Below the pieces are notes generated by a model. It searched no databases. It was not told the DNA's origin and was given only the letters and a program-made list of their open reading frames with translations. 64,000 nt of DNA from Aureimonas ureilytica DSM 18598 = NBRC 106430 (GTDB lineage: Bacteria; Pseudomonadota; Alphaproteobacteria; Rhizobiales; Rhizobiaceae), in NCBI RefSeq assembly GCF_000382705.1, contig NZ_ARQE01000009.1, positions 175,452 through 239,451 on the forward strand, written 5' to 3'. The number at the start of each line of letters is the position of its first letter. The stretch's first letter is position 1. Below, one piece after another: positions 10,346 to 19,403 of this stretch. A program made the position numbers and the translations under genes.

Positions 10346-12328
10346 ATGCGCTTTTCACCGAGCTTCCTGGACGAGATCCGGGCCCGAATTCCCATTTCCG
10401 ATGTGATCGGCCGCCGTGTCACCTGGGATCGGCGCAAGACGCAGCCCTCGCGCGGCGATTACTGGGCCTGCTGCCCGTTCCATGGCGAGAAGTCGCCCTC
10501 GTTTCACTGCGAGGATTCCAAGGGCCGCTACCATTGCTTCGGCTGCGGCGTGTCGGGCGATCACTTCCGCTTTCTGACCGAACTCGAGGGTCTGAGCTTT
10601 CCCGAGGCCGTCGAGCGCTTGGCCGGCGAGGCCGGCGTTCCCATGCCGGCGCGCGATGCGGAAGCCGAGAAGCGCGAGGAAGGGCGGGGCGGCCTCATCG
10701 CGGCGATGAAGCTCGCCTCCGACTTCTTCCGCCAGACGCTGCAGGAAAGCGAAGGCGCCAAGGCGCGCGCCTACTTACGCGATCGGGGCATGAACCCGGT
10801 GACGCAGAAGCTCTTCGGCGTCGGCTACGCGCCGGAAGGGCGCAACCGCCTGAAGGAGTTTCTGGCGGGGAAGGGCGTCGCGCGCGAGGAGATCGAGGCG
10901 GCGGGGCTCGTCGTGTCCGGCGAGGGCATCGCGGTCTCCTACGATCGCTTCCGCGACCGCGTGATGTTTCCGATCCTCGATGCGCGCGAGCAGCCGATCG
11001 CCTTCGGCGGGCGGGCCATGTCCTCGGACGTCGCGGCGAAATATCTGAACTCGCCGGAAACCGACATCTTTCACAAGGGCAACGTCCTCTACAATTTCGC
11101 GCAGGCCCGGCGCGCCTCCAAGGCGGCGGGAACGCTCGTCGTCGCCGAAGGCTACATGGACGTCATCGCGCTCCATCAGGCCGGGTTCGAACATGCCGTG
11201 GCGCCGCTCGGAACGGCGCTGACGGAACGCCAGCTCGAGCTTCTCTGGCGCACGGTCGCCGAGCCGATCCTCTGCTTCGACGGCGATGCGGCCGGCATCA
11301 AGGCGGCCAACCGCGCCGCGCAGATCGCCATTCCCTTCCTGAAGCCCGGCCGCTCGCTGCGCTTCGCGCTTCTGCCCGAGGGCAAGGACCCCGACGATCT
11401 GCTGCGCGCCGAAGGGCCCGACGCGATGCGCGCCGTGCTCACCCGCGCCCGGCCGCTGGCGGACCTTCTCTGGATGCGCGAAACGGCCGGCGGCACCTAT
11501 GACACGCCCGAGCGCCGCGCCGATCTGGAACACCGCCTGAAAGGGCTGGTGCGCACGATCGAGGACGAAAGCGTGCGCCGTCATTACCTGCGCGACATGG
11601 ACGATCGGCTGCGCGCCTTTTTCGGCCCGGCGCCGAGCACGGGCGGCTACGGACGCGGCGGCGGGGCCGGCGGCGAATGGCGCGGGCGTGGACGGGCAGG
11701 CGGCGATCGCAATGGCGGCGGCGGGCGGGGCGGGGCCGGCGGTCCGGGTGGCATGGGCGGGCGTCGCTCCGCCGTGTCCGACCGGCTGAGCCGCAGTTCG
11801 CTGCTTCGCCCGCAAGGGATGCAGGCGGCGTCGCTGCGCGAGGTCTCGATCGTCGTCGGCTTCATCAACCACCCGCTGCTGCTGCGCGAGGCCTTCGATT
11901 ACCTTGCCGATGTGGAACTGCCACCCGGCGATCTGGAGCGCCTGCGCTCGGCGGTGATCGACGTCTATGCCGACGAGCTGCATCATTCGCGCGACGAGCT
12001 TCTGGCCGCGATCGAGCGCCAGGGGCTCCTGCCGATCTTCGAAGGGTTCGAGACGCAGCTGCGCACCGTGCGGCTCTGGTCGTTCCTCGGCGAGGCGGCG
12101 CTGGAGGATGCGCGCGAGGCCGTGCGGCAGGCGCTTCACTTGCATCACAAGTTTCGCTCGCTACATAGGGAACTGAAGGCCGCAGAGCAGGCGCTGGCCG
12201 TCGATGGTGACGAGCTCGCCTATGCCCAGGTCGTTGAAATCAATCGAGAGATCAACAATCTAGCGGGAACCGAGGCTCTGATCGACGGGTTTGGCGTTTT
12301 GTCGGGTCGGCCGGCCAAGGGAATCTAG
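10346..12328 (+). CDS. dnaG: DNA primase
   Basis: This primase, about 660 residues long, lays RNA primers at the replication fork. From ATG 10346 the CHC2 zinc site is Cys43, His46, Cys64 and Cys67 (CPFH and CFGC). The TOPRIM core follows, with VVAEGYMDVIALH (the catalytic Glu) and ILCFDGDAAGIKAA (the metal-binding Asp pair). Residues about 430-475 form a Gly/Arg-rich low-complexity linker before the C-terminal helicase-interacting domain. ATGs at 10310 and 10337 are possible starts, but conserved sequence begins at MRFSPSFLDEIR. It leads into rpoD, as in many alphaproteobacteria. Confidence 0.96.
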   Translation: MRFSPSFLDEIRARIPISDVIGRRVTWDRRKTQPSRGDYWACCPFHGEKSPSFHCEDSKGRYHCFGCGVSGDHFRFLTELEGLSFPEAVERLAGEAGVPMPARDAEAEKREEGRGGLIAAMKLASDFFRQTLQESEGAKARAYLRDRGMNPVTQKLFGVGYAPEGRNRLKEFLAGKGVAREEIEAAGLVVSGEGIAVSYDRFRDRVMFPILDAREQPIAFGGRAMSSDVAAKYLNSPETDIFHKGNVLYNFAQARRASKAAGTLVVAEGYMDVIALHQAGFEHAVAPLGTALTERQLELLWRTVAEPILCFDGDAAGIKAANRAAQIAIPFLKPGRSLRFALLPEGKDPDDLLRAEGPDAMRAVLTRARPLADLLWMRETAGGTYDTPERRADLEHRLKGLVRTIEDESVRRHYLRDMDDRLRAFFGPAPSTGGYGRGGGAGGEWRGRGRAGGDRNGGGGRGGAGGPGGMGGRRSAVSDRLSRSSLLRPQGMQAASLREVSIVVGFINHPLLLREAFDYLADVELPPGDLERLRSAVIDVYADELHHSRDELLAAIERQGLLPIFEGFETQLRTVRLWSFLGEAALEDAREAVRQALHLHHKFRSLHRELKAAEQALAVDGDELAYAQVVEINREINNLAGTEALIDGFGVLSGRPAKGI

Positions 12329-12409
12329 ACGCGAGACGGAGACAGTCCGGCGAAGGTGAGACCCGACGCGAGGCGATTGGAATTTTTCCAACCGCTATGC
12401 GTTAAATCC

Positions 12410-12438
12410 TTGACTTGGCGGAGCGAAAGCACAAACAC
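12410..12438 (+). promoter_or_regulatory. Possible rpoD promoter
   Basis: The dnaG-rpoD gap (12329-12619) has a good -35-like TTGACT at 12410, preceded by C as in alphaproteobacterial consensus, but the matching -10 position reads AAACAC and is poor. No terminator separates dnaG from rpoD, so read-through from dnaG is likely as well. Confidence 0.3.
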
Positions 12439-12619
12439 CGCCGAACGTGTCGGAACGAAGTGCTGGTAAGGGGCCGCCCTTTCGGACGGCGAATAGGGAA
12501 GAGGTCGGCGACCGCAGGGCCAGCTTATGGTTAAGCGGTTCTTAACGGCAAGCGTTTATGAAGGTCGGGCGCGGATGCGGCTCTCCTTCATCGATCGCGC
12601 GAATTGGAGATGAATGCGC

Positions 12620-14599
12620 ATGGCGACAAAGGTCAAGGAAGGCGAGATGGCCGTCGATGAGCGTCAGGAGACGCCTGACAGTCCTCTGCTGGACCTGTCG
12701 GACGATGCCGTCAAAAAGATGATCAAGGCCGCCAAGAAGCGCGGCTTTGTCAGCATGGACAAGCTCAACTCGGTGCTTTCGGCCGAGGACGTGACGTCCG
12801 AGCAGATCGAAGATCTGATGGCCATGCTCAGCGACATGGGCATCAACGTCGTGGAAGACGACGAGGGCGAAGAGGCCGAGGAGAAGGAAGCCGAGGAGAG
12901 CGGTTCGACCGAGCTCGCCGAGGTTTCCAACAACGCCGTCGCCACGACCACCCGCAAGGAATCGAACGACCGCACCGACGACCCCGTGCGCATGTATCTG
13001 CGCGAGATGGGATCGGTGGAGCTTCTGTCGCGCGAGGGCGAAATCGCCATCGCCAAGCGCATCGAAGCCGGCCGCGAGACGATGATCGCCGGGCTCTGCG
13101 AGAGCCCGCTGACCTTTCAGGCCATCATCATCTGGCGCGAGGAACTGAACGAAGGCAACATCATGTTGCGCGAGATCGTCGATCTCGAAGCGACCTATGC
13201 CGGCCCCGAGGCCAAGATGCCCTCCGCGCCGCCCGCCGAGGAGGCCGAAGGCGGCTTGCCCGGCGCGCGCGCCGATGGCGAGTTGCGCCCGGGCGAGGAA
13301 GAGGACGACGAGGACGATCTCGAGAACTCGCTGTCGCTGGCCGCGATGGAAGCCGAGATCCGTCCGCAGGTCATGGCGATCTTCGACGTCATCGCCGAGA
13401 ACTACAAGCGTCTGCGCAAGCTGCAGGACCAGCAGGTCGAGAACCGTCTCGCCGCGCAGGGCACCCTGTCGCAGAGCCAGGAGCGCTCCTACAACAAGCT
13501 CAAGGAAGACCTCATCGCGGCGGTGAAGTCGCTCTCCTTGAACCAGAACCGCATCGACGCGCTGGTCGCCCAGCTCTACGACATCAACAAGCAGCTCGTC
13601 GGCAACGAGGGGCGGCTTCTGCGTCTGGCCGAATCGCACGGCGTGAAGCGCGACGAGTTCCTGAAGAGCTACCAGGGCACCGAACTCGATCCGAACTGGA
13701 TTCAGTCCATCGCCAATCTCTCCGGCAAGGGCTGGCTGAAATTCGTCCAGAACGAGCGCGAGAACATCAAGACGCTGCGCCAGGAGATCCAGAGCCTCGC
13801 CACCATGACGGGTCTCGAGATCATCGAGTTCCGCCGCATCGTGCACATGGTGCAGAAGGGCGAGCGCGAGGCGCGGCAGGCGAAGAAGGAAATGGTCGAG
13901 GCGAATCTGCGCCTCGTGATCTCCATCGCCAAAAAGTACACGAACCGCGGCCTCCAGTTCCTCGACCTCATCCAGGAAGGCAATATCGGCCTGATGAAGG
14001 CGGTCGATAAGTTCGAGTATCGGCGCGGCTACAAGTTCTCGACCTATGCGACCTGGTGGATTCGTCAGGCCATCACGCGTTCGATCGCCGATCAGGCGCG
14101 CACGATCCGCATTCCCGTGCACATGATCGAGACGATCAACAAGATCGTGCGCACCTCGCGCCAGATGCTCCACGAAATCGGCCGCGAGCCGACGCCGGAA
14201 GAGCTGGCCGAGAAGCTGGCCATGCCGCTCGAAAAGGTCCGCAAGGTCCTGAAGATCGCCAAGGAGCCGATCTCGCTCGAAACCCCGGTGGGCGACGAGG
14301 AAGATTCGCATCTCGGCGACTTCATCGAAGACAAGAACGCGATCCTGCCGATCGACGCCGCGATTCAGGCCAACCTGCGCGAGACGACGACCCGCGTTCT
14401 GGCTTCGCTGACGCCGCGCGAGGAGCGCGTCTTGCGCATGCGCTTCGGCATCGGCATGAACACGGACCACACGCTGGAAGAAGTCGGCCAGCAGTTCTCG
14501 GTGACGCGCGAGCGCATTCGCCAGATCGAGGCGAAGGCCCTTCGCAAGCTCAAGCATCCGAGCCGCTCCAGAAAGCTGAGAAGCTTTCTGGACAGCTAG
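12620..14599 (+). CDS. rpoD: Primary RNA polymerase sigma factor (sigma-70/RpoD)
   Basis: This sigma factor is 659 residues long. Region 1.1 is N-terminal, followed by the [22 protein letters not shown] start of region 1.2, a large non-conserved region rich in Asp/Glu, region 2 with [20 protein letters not shown] and the -10-binding [17 protein letters not shown] segment, region 3, and region 4 with the -35-binding helix-turn-helix [20 protein letters not shown]. Two ATGs are close: GGAGA at 12606-12610 lies 9 nt before ATG 12620 but only 3 nt before ATG 12614, which decides for 12620. A strong terminator follows. Confidence 0.97.
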   Translation: MATKVKEGEMAVDERQETPDSPLLDLSDDAVKKMIKAAKKRGFVSMDKLNSVLSAEDVTSEQIEDLMAMLSDMGINVVEDDEGEEAEEKEAEESGSTELAEVSNNAVATTTRKESNDRTDDPVRMYLREMGSVELLSREGEIAIAKRIEAGRETMIAGLCESPLTFQAIIIWREELNEGNIMLREIVDLEATYAGPEAKMPSAPPAEEAEGGLPGARADGELRPGEEEDDEDDLENSLSLAAMEAEIRPQVMAIFDVIAENYKRLRKLQDQQVENRLAAQGTLSQSQERSYNKLKEDLIAAVKSLSLNQNRIDALVAQLYDINKQLVGNEGRLLRLAESHGVKRDEFLKSYQGTELDPNWIQSIANLSGKGWLKFVQNERENIKTLRQEIQSLATMTGLEIIEFRRIVHMVQKGEREARQAKKEMVEANLRLVISIAKKYTNRGLQFLDLIQEGNIGLMKAVDKFEYRRGYKFSTYATWWIRQAITRSIADQARTIRIPVHMIETINKIVRTSRQMLHEIGREPTPEELAEKLAMPLEKVRKVLKIAKEPISLETPVGDEEDSHLGDFIEDKNAILPIDAAIQANLRETTTRVLASLTPREERVLRMRFGIGMNTDHTLEEVGQQFSVTRERIRQIEAKALRKLKHPSRSRKLRSFLDS

Positions 14600-14661
14600 G
14601 AGCGACGGACGCTCCGCTCGTTCCTGCAGAGCTGATCGGCTTGCAGCCAGAGATCATGCAG

Positions 14662-14686
14662 AAAAGGCGCCTTCGGGCGCCTTTTT
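14662..14686. terminator. Bidirectional terminator between rpoD and the EAL gene
   Basis: A 10-bp stem AAAAGGCGCC/GGCGCCTTTT with a TTCG tetraloop and a T5 tail on the plus strand is mirrored by an A4 run that gives a T tract on the minus strand. It serves the convergent rpoD and EAL-domain genes. Confidence 0.88.
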
Positions 14687-14715
14687 CGTTTGTCGCGTTT
14701 AGAAGGGCAGGGGGG

Positions 14716-16215
14716 TCAGGCCGCGAGGCTGACGCCTTGCAGGAGAGCGTGCTTGGGCATCGGCCGGCCCGTGTAATAGCCCTGGAACAGCCGGCAGCCC
14801 GCCGCCTTGGCAAGCGCCATCTGCTCTTCGGTCTCGACGCCCTCGGCCAGGACGTTCAGATGCATGGCGCTGGCGACGCTGGCGAGCGCGGAGACCAGAA
14901 CATTGTCCGCCTCGCCGCTGCCGAGCTTCTCGATATAGGAGCGGTCGATCTTGATCGAATCCACCGGCAGGTGCCGCAGATAGTCGAAGCCGCTGAAGCC
15001 GGTGCCGAAATCGTCGAGCGCGATGTGGATGCCCATGGCGCGCAGCGCGGCGAGCCGGCGCCGGATGTCGGGCGTCGTTTCCACGGCGACCGATTCCGTC
15101 AGTTCCAGAACCAGCCGCTCCGCCGGATGGCCGGTCTCCGCCAGGACGCGGGCGACCATGGAGACGACGTCGTCGCGGCGCAGCTGGCTGGCCGACACGT
15201 TGACGGCGATGTGGAGCCCGTCGAAGTCGCGCGCGTCGAGGCAGGCGCGGCGCAGCACCCATTCCCCGAGCTGGTCGATCAGGAGCGAGCTTTCGGCGAC
15301 GGGGATGAACTCGGCGGGCGAGATGCGCCCGCGCGAGGGGCTTTCCCAGCGCAGAAGCGCCTCGACGCCGACCATCGTGCCCTGCAGGTCGATGATCGGC
15401 TGATAATGCAGTTCGAGTTCGTTCATCAGGATGGCCGCGCGCAATTCGCGGTCGATCAGGCGCCGGTACTTCACCTCGCGCTGCATTTCGCTGTCGAACA
15501 GGACCAGCGCGCTGTCGTTTCGGTCGGCCTTTTGCAGGGCATGGTCGGCATATTGCAGCGCCTGCGTGAGATAGACGGTCTGCTCGGGCAGGGCGACCGC
15601 GCCCATGAGGAGCTGCGGCACGATCTCTCGACCGCCGGTGATGAAGGGCTGGAGGAGGGTCTCCCTCAAGGCGTCCAGACGACCCGCGGAAGAAACGCCC
15701 GTCTCGCAGGGCAGCATGAGCGAGAAGTGCCGGCTGCTGAGACGGCCCGCGATAGCGCCCGGCGCGAAACTGGCCAATCTCTGACCGATCGTGGCGAGCG
15801 CGAAATCGCCGGCCTTGTAGCCGAGGCTTTCATTCACCTCCTCGATCGACACGAACTGCACGGTGACGAGAACGAAATCCGTCGCGGTCTTCTGGCCGGT
15901 GAGGAGGGGTTCGCAGCGGGCGAGAAAGGCATGGCGCGTCAGGACGCCGGTGGTCGCGTCCGTCTCTCTGTCCGCTCGCGTGCCCTCGTCCTGCGTTGTC
16001 GCCTCCGCCAACCGCTGCCGCTCGCGGCGCCAGGCGCCGAAGACGCTGGCCTGCGTCAGCGCGATCATTGCCGCGCCGGCGGCAAGGCTCGCGGTCTCGC
16101 CGAGAAGCATCAGGGGCAGGCAGAACAGCGCGAGGAACGCGGGTCCAAACGGGCGCAGCGAGGCCAGTCTTCCGCTTCGGGATCGTTCGAGCCGGGTCAG
16201 AGAATGCACTGCCAT
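14716..16215 (-). CDS. Membrane GGDEF(degenerate)-EAL phosphodiesterase
   Basis: This 499-residue protein has two N-terminal hydrophobic segments (about residues 24-65), then a GGDEF-like domain whose signature is replaced by SSRHF within GRLSSRHFSLML, so it should not make c-di-GMP. The EAL domain looks complete: EALLRW (285-290), ELTES (Glu371), DDFGTG (from Asp401), IKIDR (Lys422) and AEGVE (Glu458, Glu461). It therefore probably hydrolyses c-di-GMP to pGpG at the membrane, perhaps with GTP sensing by the inactive GGDEF domain as in related proteins. It is monocistronic and bounded by the rpoD terminator. A diguanylate cyclase lies 4 kb away. Confidence 0.88.
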   Translation of the reverse strand: MAVHSLTRLERSRSGRLASLRPFGPAFLALFCLPLMLLGETASLAAGAAMIALTQASVFGAWRRERQRLAEATTQDEGTRADRETDATTGVLTRHAFLARCEPLLTGQKTATDFVLVTVQFVSIEEVNESLGYKAGDFALATIGQRLASFAPGAIAGRLSSRHFSLMLPCETGVSSAGRLDALRETLLQPFITGGREIVPQLLMGAVALPEQTVYLTQALQYADHALQKADRNDSALVLFDSEMQREVKYRRLIDRELRAAILMNELELHYQPIIDLQGTMVGVEALLRWESPSRGRISPAEFIPVAESSLLIDQLGEWVLRRACLDARDFDGLHIAVNVSASQLRRDDVVSMVARVLAETGHPAERLVLELTESVAVETTPDIRRRLAALRAMGIHIALDDFGTGFSGFDYLRHLPVDSIKIDRSYIEKLGSGEADNVLVSALASVASAMHLNVLAEGVETEEQMALAKAAGCRLFQGYYTGRPMPKHALLQGVSLAA

Positions 16216-16327
16216 GCGCGTCCACCTTTGGGTCGCACCGCTTGTAGCGCGGGCTCTTTAATATTCTCCCATCCGCCGGTTGTCTCGCCCGTCTTGGCTA
16301 GCGATCCCCTGCCGGATTTCCGACAAA

Positions 16328-16364
16328 TGAACCGAACCTGAACGACGCCTTCGTCGCCGGTTCA
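16328..16364. promoter_or_regulatory. Nested inverted repeat upstream of the small exported gene
   Basis: An outer TGAACCG/CGGTTCA pair encloses an inner CGACG-CCTT-CGTCG hairpin. It lies in the 211-nt divergent gap between the EAL gene and the exported-protein gene, 63 nt before the latter's start. It could be a 5' leader structure or an operator; there is no T tract. Confidence 0.4.
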
Positions 16365-16426
16365 GACGAAGCGGCGCAGATTTGCGCCAAGCGCCGGTGA
16401 GGGCGCATCGCTTTCAGGAGGTTTCC

Positions 16427-16837
16427 ATGACGCTTCGTCTCGTTCGCTCCGCGCTGCTCGGGCTGGCTTTGGCCGCCGGCGTGTGGGCCCCTTCGCAGGC
16501 CGCATCGATCGACGCTCCGGTGCAGACGGTGCAGTATCGCGGCGACCGCCCGGACGGCTGGCGCGGAGACCGTGGGCCGCGCGATTGGCACGAGCGCCGT
16601 GGCCCGCGCGACTGGCATCACGACCGGCGCGGCTGGCGCGAGGATCGCCATGGCCGGCGCGACGGCATCTGCCGCCCGGGCCTCGCTTTGGAGAAAGCCG
16701 CGCGCATGGGCGTTCGGCGCGGCGACATCGTGCGCGTTTCGCCGCGCGGCGTGACGGTCGCGGGCTTCCGTCGCGGCCACCCGGTCGCCGTTCGCTTCGC
16801 GCAGGTGCGCGGCTGCCCGGTCATCGGAATGCGCTGA
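16427..16837 (+). CDS. Small exported Arg/His/Trp-rich protein
   Basis: This 136-residue protein has a clear Sec signal peptide (positive MTLRLVRS, hydrophobic LLGLALAAGVW, cleavage near SQAAS). The mature N-terminus (about residues 38-78) is low-complexity with repeated RGDR, GPRDWH and RRGPRDWHHDRRGW units. The C-terminal ~50 residues form a compact conserved module, with Cys after GI, LALEKAARMGVRRGDIVRV, VTVAGFRRG and a closing GCPVIG, seen in small rhizobial envelope proteins of unknown function. The start follows an excellent AGGAGG (16417-16422). A strong terminator follows at 16864. Confidence 0.75.
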   Translation: MTLRLVRSALLGLALAAGVWAPSQAASIDAPVQTVQYRGDRPDGWRGDRGPRDWHERRGPRDWHHDRRGWREDRHGRRDGICRPGLALEKAARMGVRRGDIVRVSPRGVTVAGFRRGHPVAVRFAQVRGCPVIGMR

Positions 16838-16863
16838 GCGCGCGACGATCGATCGCAAGGACG

Positions 16864-16897
16864 AAGGGGGAGGCCGGCAGCGGCCTCCCCCTTTTTT
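16864..16897 (+). terminator. Intrinsic terminator, 13-bp stem
   Basis: The arms at 16864-16876 and 16881-16893 pair perfectly around a GCAG loop and end in a T6 run (16892-16897). It lies 27 nt after the exported-protein stop and just before the convergent SIMPL gene's stop. Confidence 0.88.
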
Positions 16898-16901
16898 CGT
16901 G

Positions 16902-17651
16902 TCAGTTGGTCAGCTCGTAGACGACCCGCACATCGGCGCGCACGGCGTTCTCGCCGGTCTCCACGGGAACGCGGCTGCTGGCCGAGGCCGGCGCGGCCAT
17001 CTTCAACTCCATCATCGGCACGGGCGGCAGGGGCTCGTTGCGCATCGCGCCGTCCTGAATGAGGATGACGCGCCCGAGCTTGAGGCCCGACGCCTCGGCC
17101 AGCGTCTCGGCCCGCTTGCGCGCGTCGGCGACGGCGAGGCGGCGCGCCTCGTTCGAGATGGCGGAGGCGTCGTCGATCTCGAAATTGATCGAGCCGCCCT
17201 CGTTGACGCCGAGCTGCACGGCGCGGTCGAGCACGTCGCCGAGCTTGGCGAGGTCGCGCACCTTGACCGACAGCGAATTGCGCACCTCGTAGCCGACGAC
17301 CTTCGGCGGCGACTGCTGTCCGTTCGGCTGGTTGTCGTACTGATATTGCGGGGAAATCTGGAAGCCGGCGGTCTGGAGATCGCGCTTCTCGATCCCGAGT
17401 TCGCCCATCGCCTTCGTCACGGCGGCGATCGCCTCGTTCGCCTCCGCCAGCGCGTCGGCTGCCGTCGCGGCATTGCGCATCACGATGAGCTGCGTCACGG
17501 CGAGATCGGGCGCGCGATAGGCCGTGCCTTCGCCGCCGACTTCGATGCGGGCCGGGGGCGGGGCGGGCGGCTGTTGCGCAAGAGCCGGGGCGGAGGCGGC
17601 GAGAAGGGTGGCCAGCGCGGCCGAGGCGAGGGCGAAGCGGGATGGACTCAA
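16902..17651 (-). CDS. SIMPL-domain (DUF541) exported protein
   Basis: This 249-residue SIMPL/DUF541 protein is close to BP26/Omp28 of Brucella and YggE. The signal peptide SRFALASAALATLLAASAPALA ends in AQQPPAPPP, a proline-rich mature start; the domain then begins with RIEVGGEGTAYRAPDLAV and contains NFEIDDASAISNEARRLAV and DARKRAETLAEASGLKLG. It acts outside the cytoplasm; its biochemical role is unclear (linked to stress tolerance and immunogenicity in relatives). No ATG fits the signal peptide: TTG at 17651, 9 nt after GGAG, is the best start. The distant ATG at 17768 would add a non-signal extension. Confidence 0.85.
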   Translation of the reverse strand: MSPSRFALASAALATLLAASAPALAQQPPAPPPARIEVGGEGTAYRAPDLAVTQLIVMRNAATAADALAEANEAIAAVTKAMGELGIEKRDLQTAGFQISPQYQYDNQPNGQQSPPKVVGYEVRNSLSVKVRDLAKLGDVLDRAVQLGVNEGGSINFEIDDASAISNEARRLAVADARKRAETLAEASGLKLGRVILIQDGAMRNEPLPPVPMMELKMAAPASASSRVPVETGENAVRADVRVVYELTN

Positions 17652-17893
17652 GACACGGATCTCCAGGCGAATCGGAAGGATCAGGCTCGCATGGGATTGC
17701 GGCGCAAAGGGGTTGGAGACCCGTTGGCCGCCATCCTGATGGGCGCGCGAGGCGCGCAGGAGGGCCAAGAACGGTGCAAAACGCTGGCCCCGACCGCTTT
17801 CCCACTAATCTCGGCCGAGCTTTCGCCTATCTCGACACACAGCAGTCCCGAGCCGGCCACCGGGTCGGGTCCATCATGGTCAGGAATTCGCTC

Positions 17894-18655
17894 ATGAAGC
17901 GCATGCTCGTTCTCGCCGCCCTTTTCGCCTCGCTCGCCGGCGCGGCCTCGGCCGGCAGCCTCAAGGATATCGAAGCGGCGAAGACGCTGCGGATCGGCAC
18001 CGAGGGCACCTATGCACCCTTCACCTTCCATGACGCATCCGGCGCACTGACGGGCTTCGACGTCGAGATCGGCCGTGAGGTCGCCAAGCGCCTCGGTGTC
18101 CAGCCGGAATTCGTGGAAGGCAAGTGGGACGGCCTGATCGCCGGCCTCGCGGCCGACCGCTACGACGCCGTGATCAATCAGGTCGGCATCACGCCGGAGC
18201 GTCAGGCCCGGTTCGACTTCTCCGACCCCTATATCGTGTCGAAGGCCGTCCTGATCGTGAAGGATGGCGACGACGCGATCAAATCCTTCGCCGATCTCAA
18301 GGGCAAACGCGCCGCGCAGTCGCTGACCTCGAACTACGGCAAGCTGGCGGAAGCGTCCGGCGCGACGCTGGTCGGCACGGAAGGGTTCGACCAGTCGATC
18401 CAGCTCGTCCTGACCGGCCGGGCGGACGCGACGATCAACGACAATCTCTCCTTCCTCGACTTCAAGAAGCAGAAGCCCGACGCGCCGGTGACGATCGCCG
18501 CGACGCAGGACGAGGCGGCCGCCTCCGGCATCATCGTCCAGAAGAACAATCCCGAGCTCGTCGCGGCCATCAACAAGGCGCTGGCCGACATGAAGGCGGA
18601 CGGGACCTACGACAAGATCTCGCAGACCTATTTCGGCGCCGACGTGTCGCGCTGA
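17894..18655 (+). CDS. Amino-acid (cystine-type) ABC transporter substrate-binding protein
   Basis: This 253-residue periplasmic family 3 binding protein has signal peptide MKRMLVLAALFASLAGAASA. The mature part has the ligand-binding pattern GTEGTYAPFTFHD, LTGFDVEIGREVAKRLGV and KWDGLIAGLAADRYDAVINQ, ending in YFGADVSR. These are very close to FliY/TcyA cystine-binding proteins, where the KWDG and NQV positions are characteristic. ATG 17894 has AGGAA 7 nt upstream; ATG 17876 is in frame but less signal-like. It is followed by its permease and ATPase genes, so cystine or a related sulfur amino acid is the likely cargo. Confidence 0.88.
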   Translation: MKRMLVLAALFASLAGAASAGSLKDIEAAKTLRIGTEGTYAPFTFHDASGALTGFDVEIGREVAKRLGVQPEFVEGKWDGLIAGLAADRYDAVINQVGITPERQARFDFSDPYIVSKAVLIVKDGDDAIKSFADLKGKRAAQSLTSNYGKLAEASGATLVGTEGFDQSIQLVLTGRADATINDNLSFLDFKKQKPDAPVTIAATQDEAAASGIIVQKNNPELVAAINKALADMKADGTYDKISQTYFGADVSR

Positions 18656-18722
18656 GCCGCTCCTCATCTGATTGGAAGGAAGGCGGGCTCGTCCGCCTTC
18701 CGCCGCCACGGGACGATCCGCC

Positions 18723-19403
18723 TTGCCGCCCTTCCTGCAGCTCATGCTCGACTCGCTCTGGCCGCTTCTGTGGGGCGGGCTGCGCTTCACGATCCCGCTG
18801 GCGATCCTCTCCTTCGCCTTCGGGCTGGCGCTCGGCTTCCTGACGGCCTCGGTGCGGCTCTTCGCGCCCTGGCCGCTCGCCGCCGTCGCGCGCTTCTATG
18901 TCTGGTTCATTCGCGGCACGCCGCTTCTCGTCCAGCTCTTCGTGATCTTCTACGGCCTGCCGAGCGTCGGCATCCTGATCGACGCCTTTCCCGCCGCGCT
19001 GATCGGCTTTTCCCTGAGCGTCGGCGCCTATACGTCGGAAATCATCCGCGCGGCCCTGTCCTCCATTCCGAAGGGGCAATGGGAAGCGGCCTATGCGATC
19101 GGCATGACGCGCGGCCAGGCCTTGCGCCGCACGATCGTTCCGCAGGCGGCACGGGTCGCGCTGCCGCCTTTGTCGAACTCTTTCATCTCGCTGGTGAAGG
19201 ACACTTCGCTCGCCGCCGCGATCACCGTGCCCGAACTGTTCCAGCAGGCCCAGCGCATCGTTGCCACGACCTACGAGCCGCTGATCCTCTATATCGAGGC
19301 GGCGTTGATCTACCTCGCCTTTTCCTCGGTTCTCTCCGCGCTTCAGTCGAAGCTGGAGCGCCGCTTCGCTTCCTATGGCGGCTATGGGGAGGGTCGCGCA
19401 TGA
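18723..19403 (+). CDS. Amino-acid ABC transporter permease (TcyL/YecS-like)
   Basis: This HisM/GlnP-type permease is about 226 residues long with roughly five membrane segments. The family signature in the cytoplasmic EAA loop is clear: WEAAYAIGMTRGQALRRTIVPQA. A conserved FIRGTPLLVQLFVIFYGLP segment and SLVKDTSLAAAITVPEL follow the usual order. Conserved sequence begins before the first ATG (18744), and TTG at 18723 in LPPFLQLMLDSLW gives a YecS-like N-terminus, so TTG is preferred. The gene ends with an ATGA overlap into the ATPase gene. Confidence 0.88.
   Translation: MPPFLQLMLDSLWPLLWGGLRFTIPLAILSFAFGLALGFLTASVRLFAPWPLAAVARFYVWFIRGTPLLVQLFVIFYGLPSVGILIDAFPAALIGFSLSVGAYTSEIIRAALSSIPKGQWEAAYAIGMTRGQALRRTIVPQAARVALPPLSNSFISLVKDTSLAAAITVPELFQQAQRIVATTYEPLILYIEAALIYLAFSSVLSALQSKLERRFASYGGYGEGRA

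Noticed and set aside
16328..16364. Intrinsic terminator for the EAL gene's divergent neighbour
   Set aside because: The nested repeat lies upstream of both genes and has no T tract, so it was kept only as a possible leader or operator structure.
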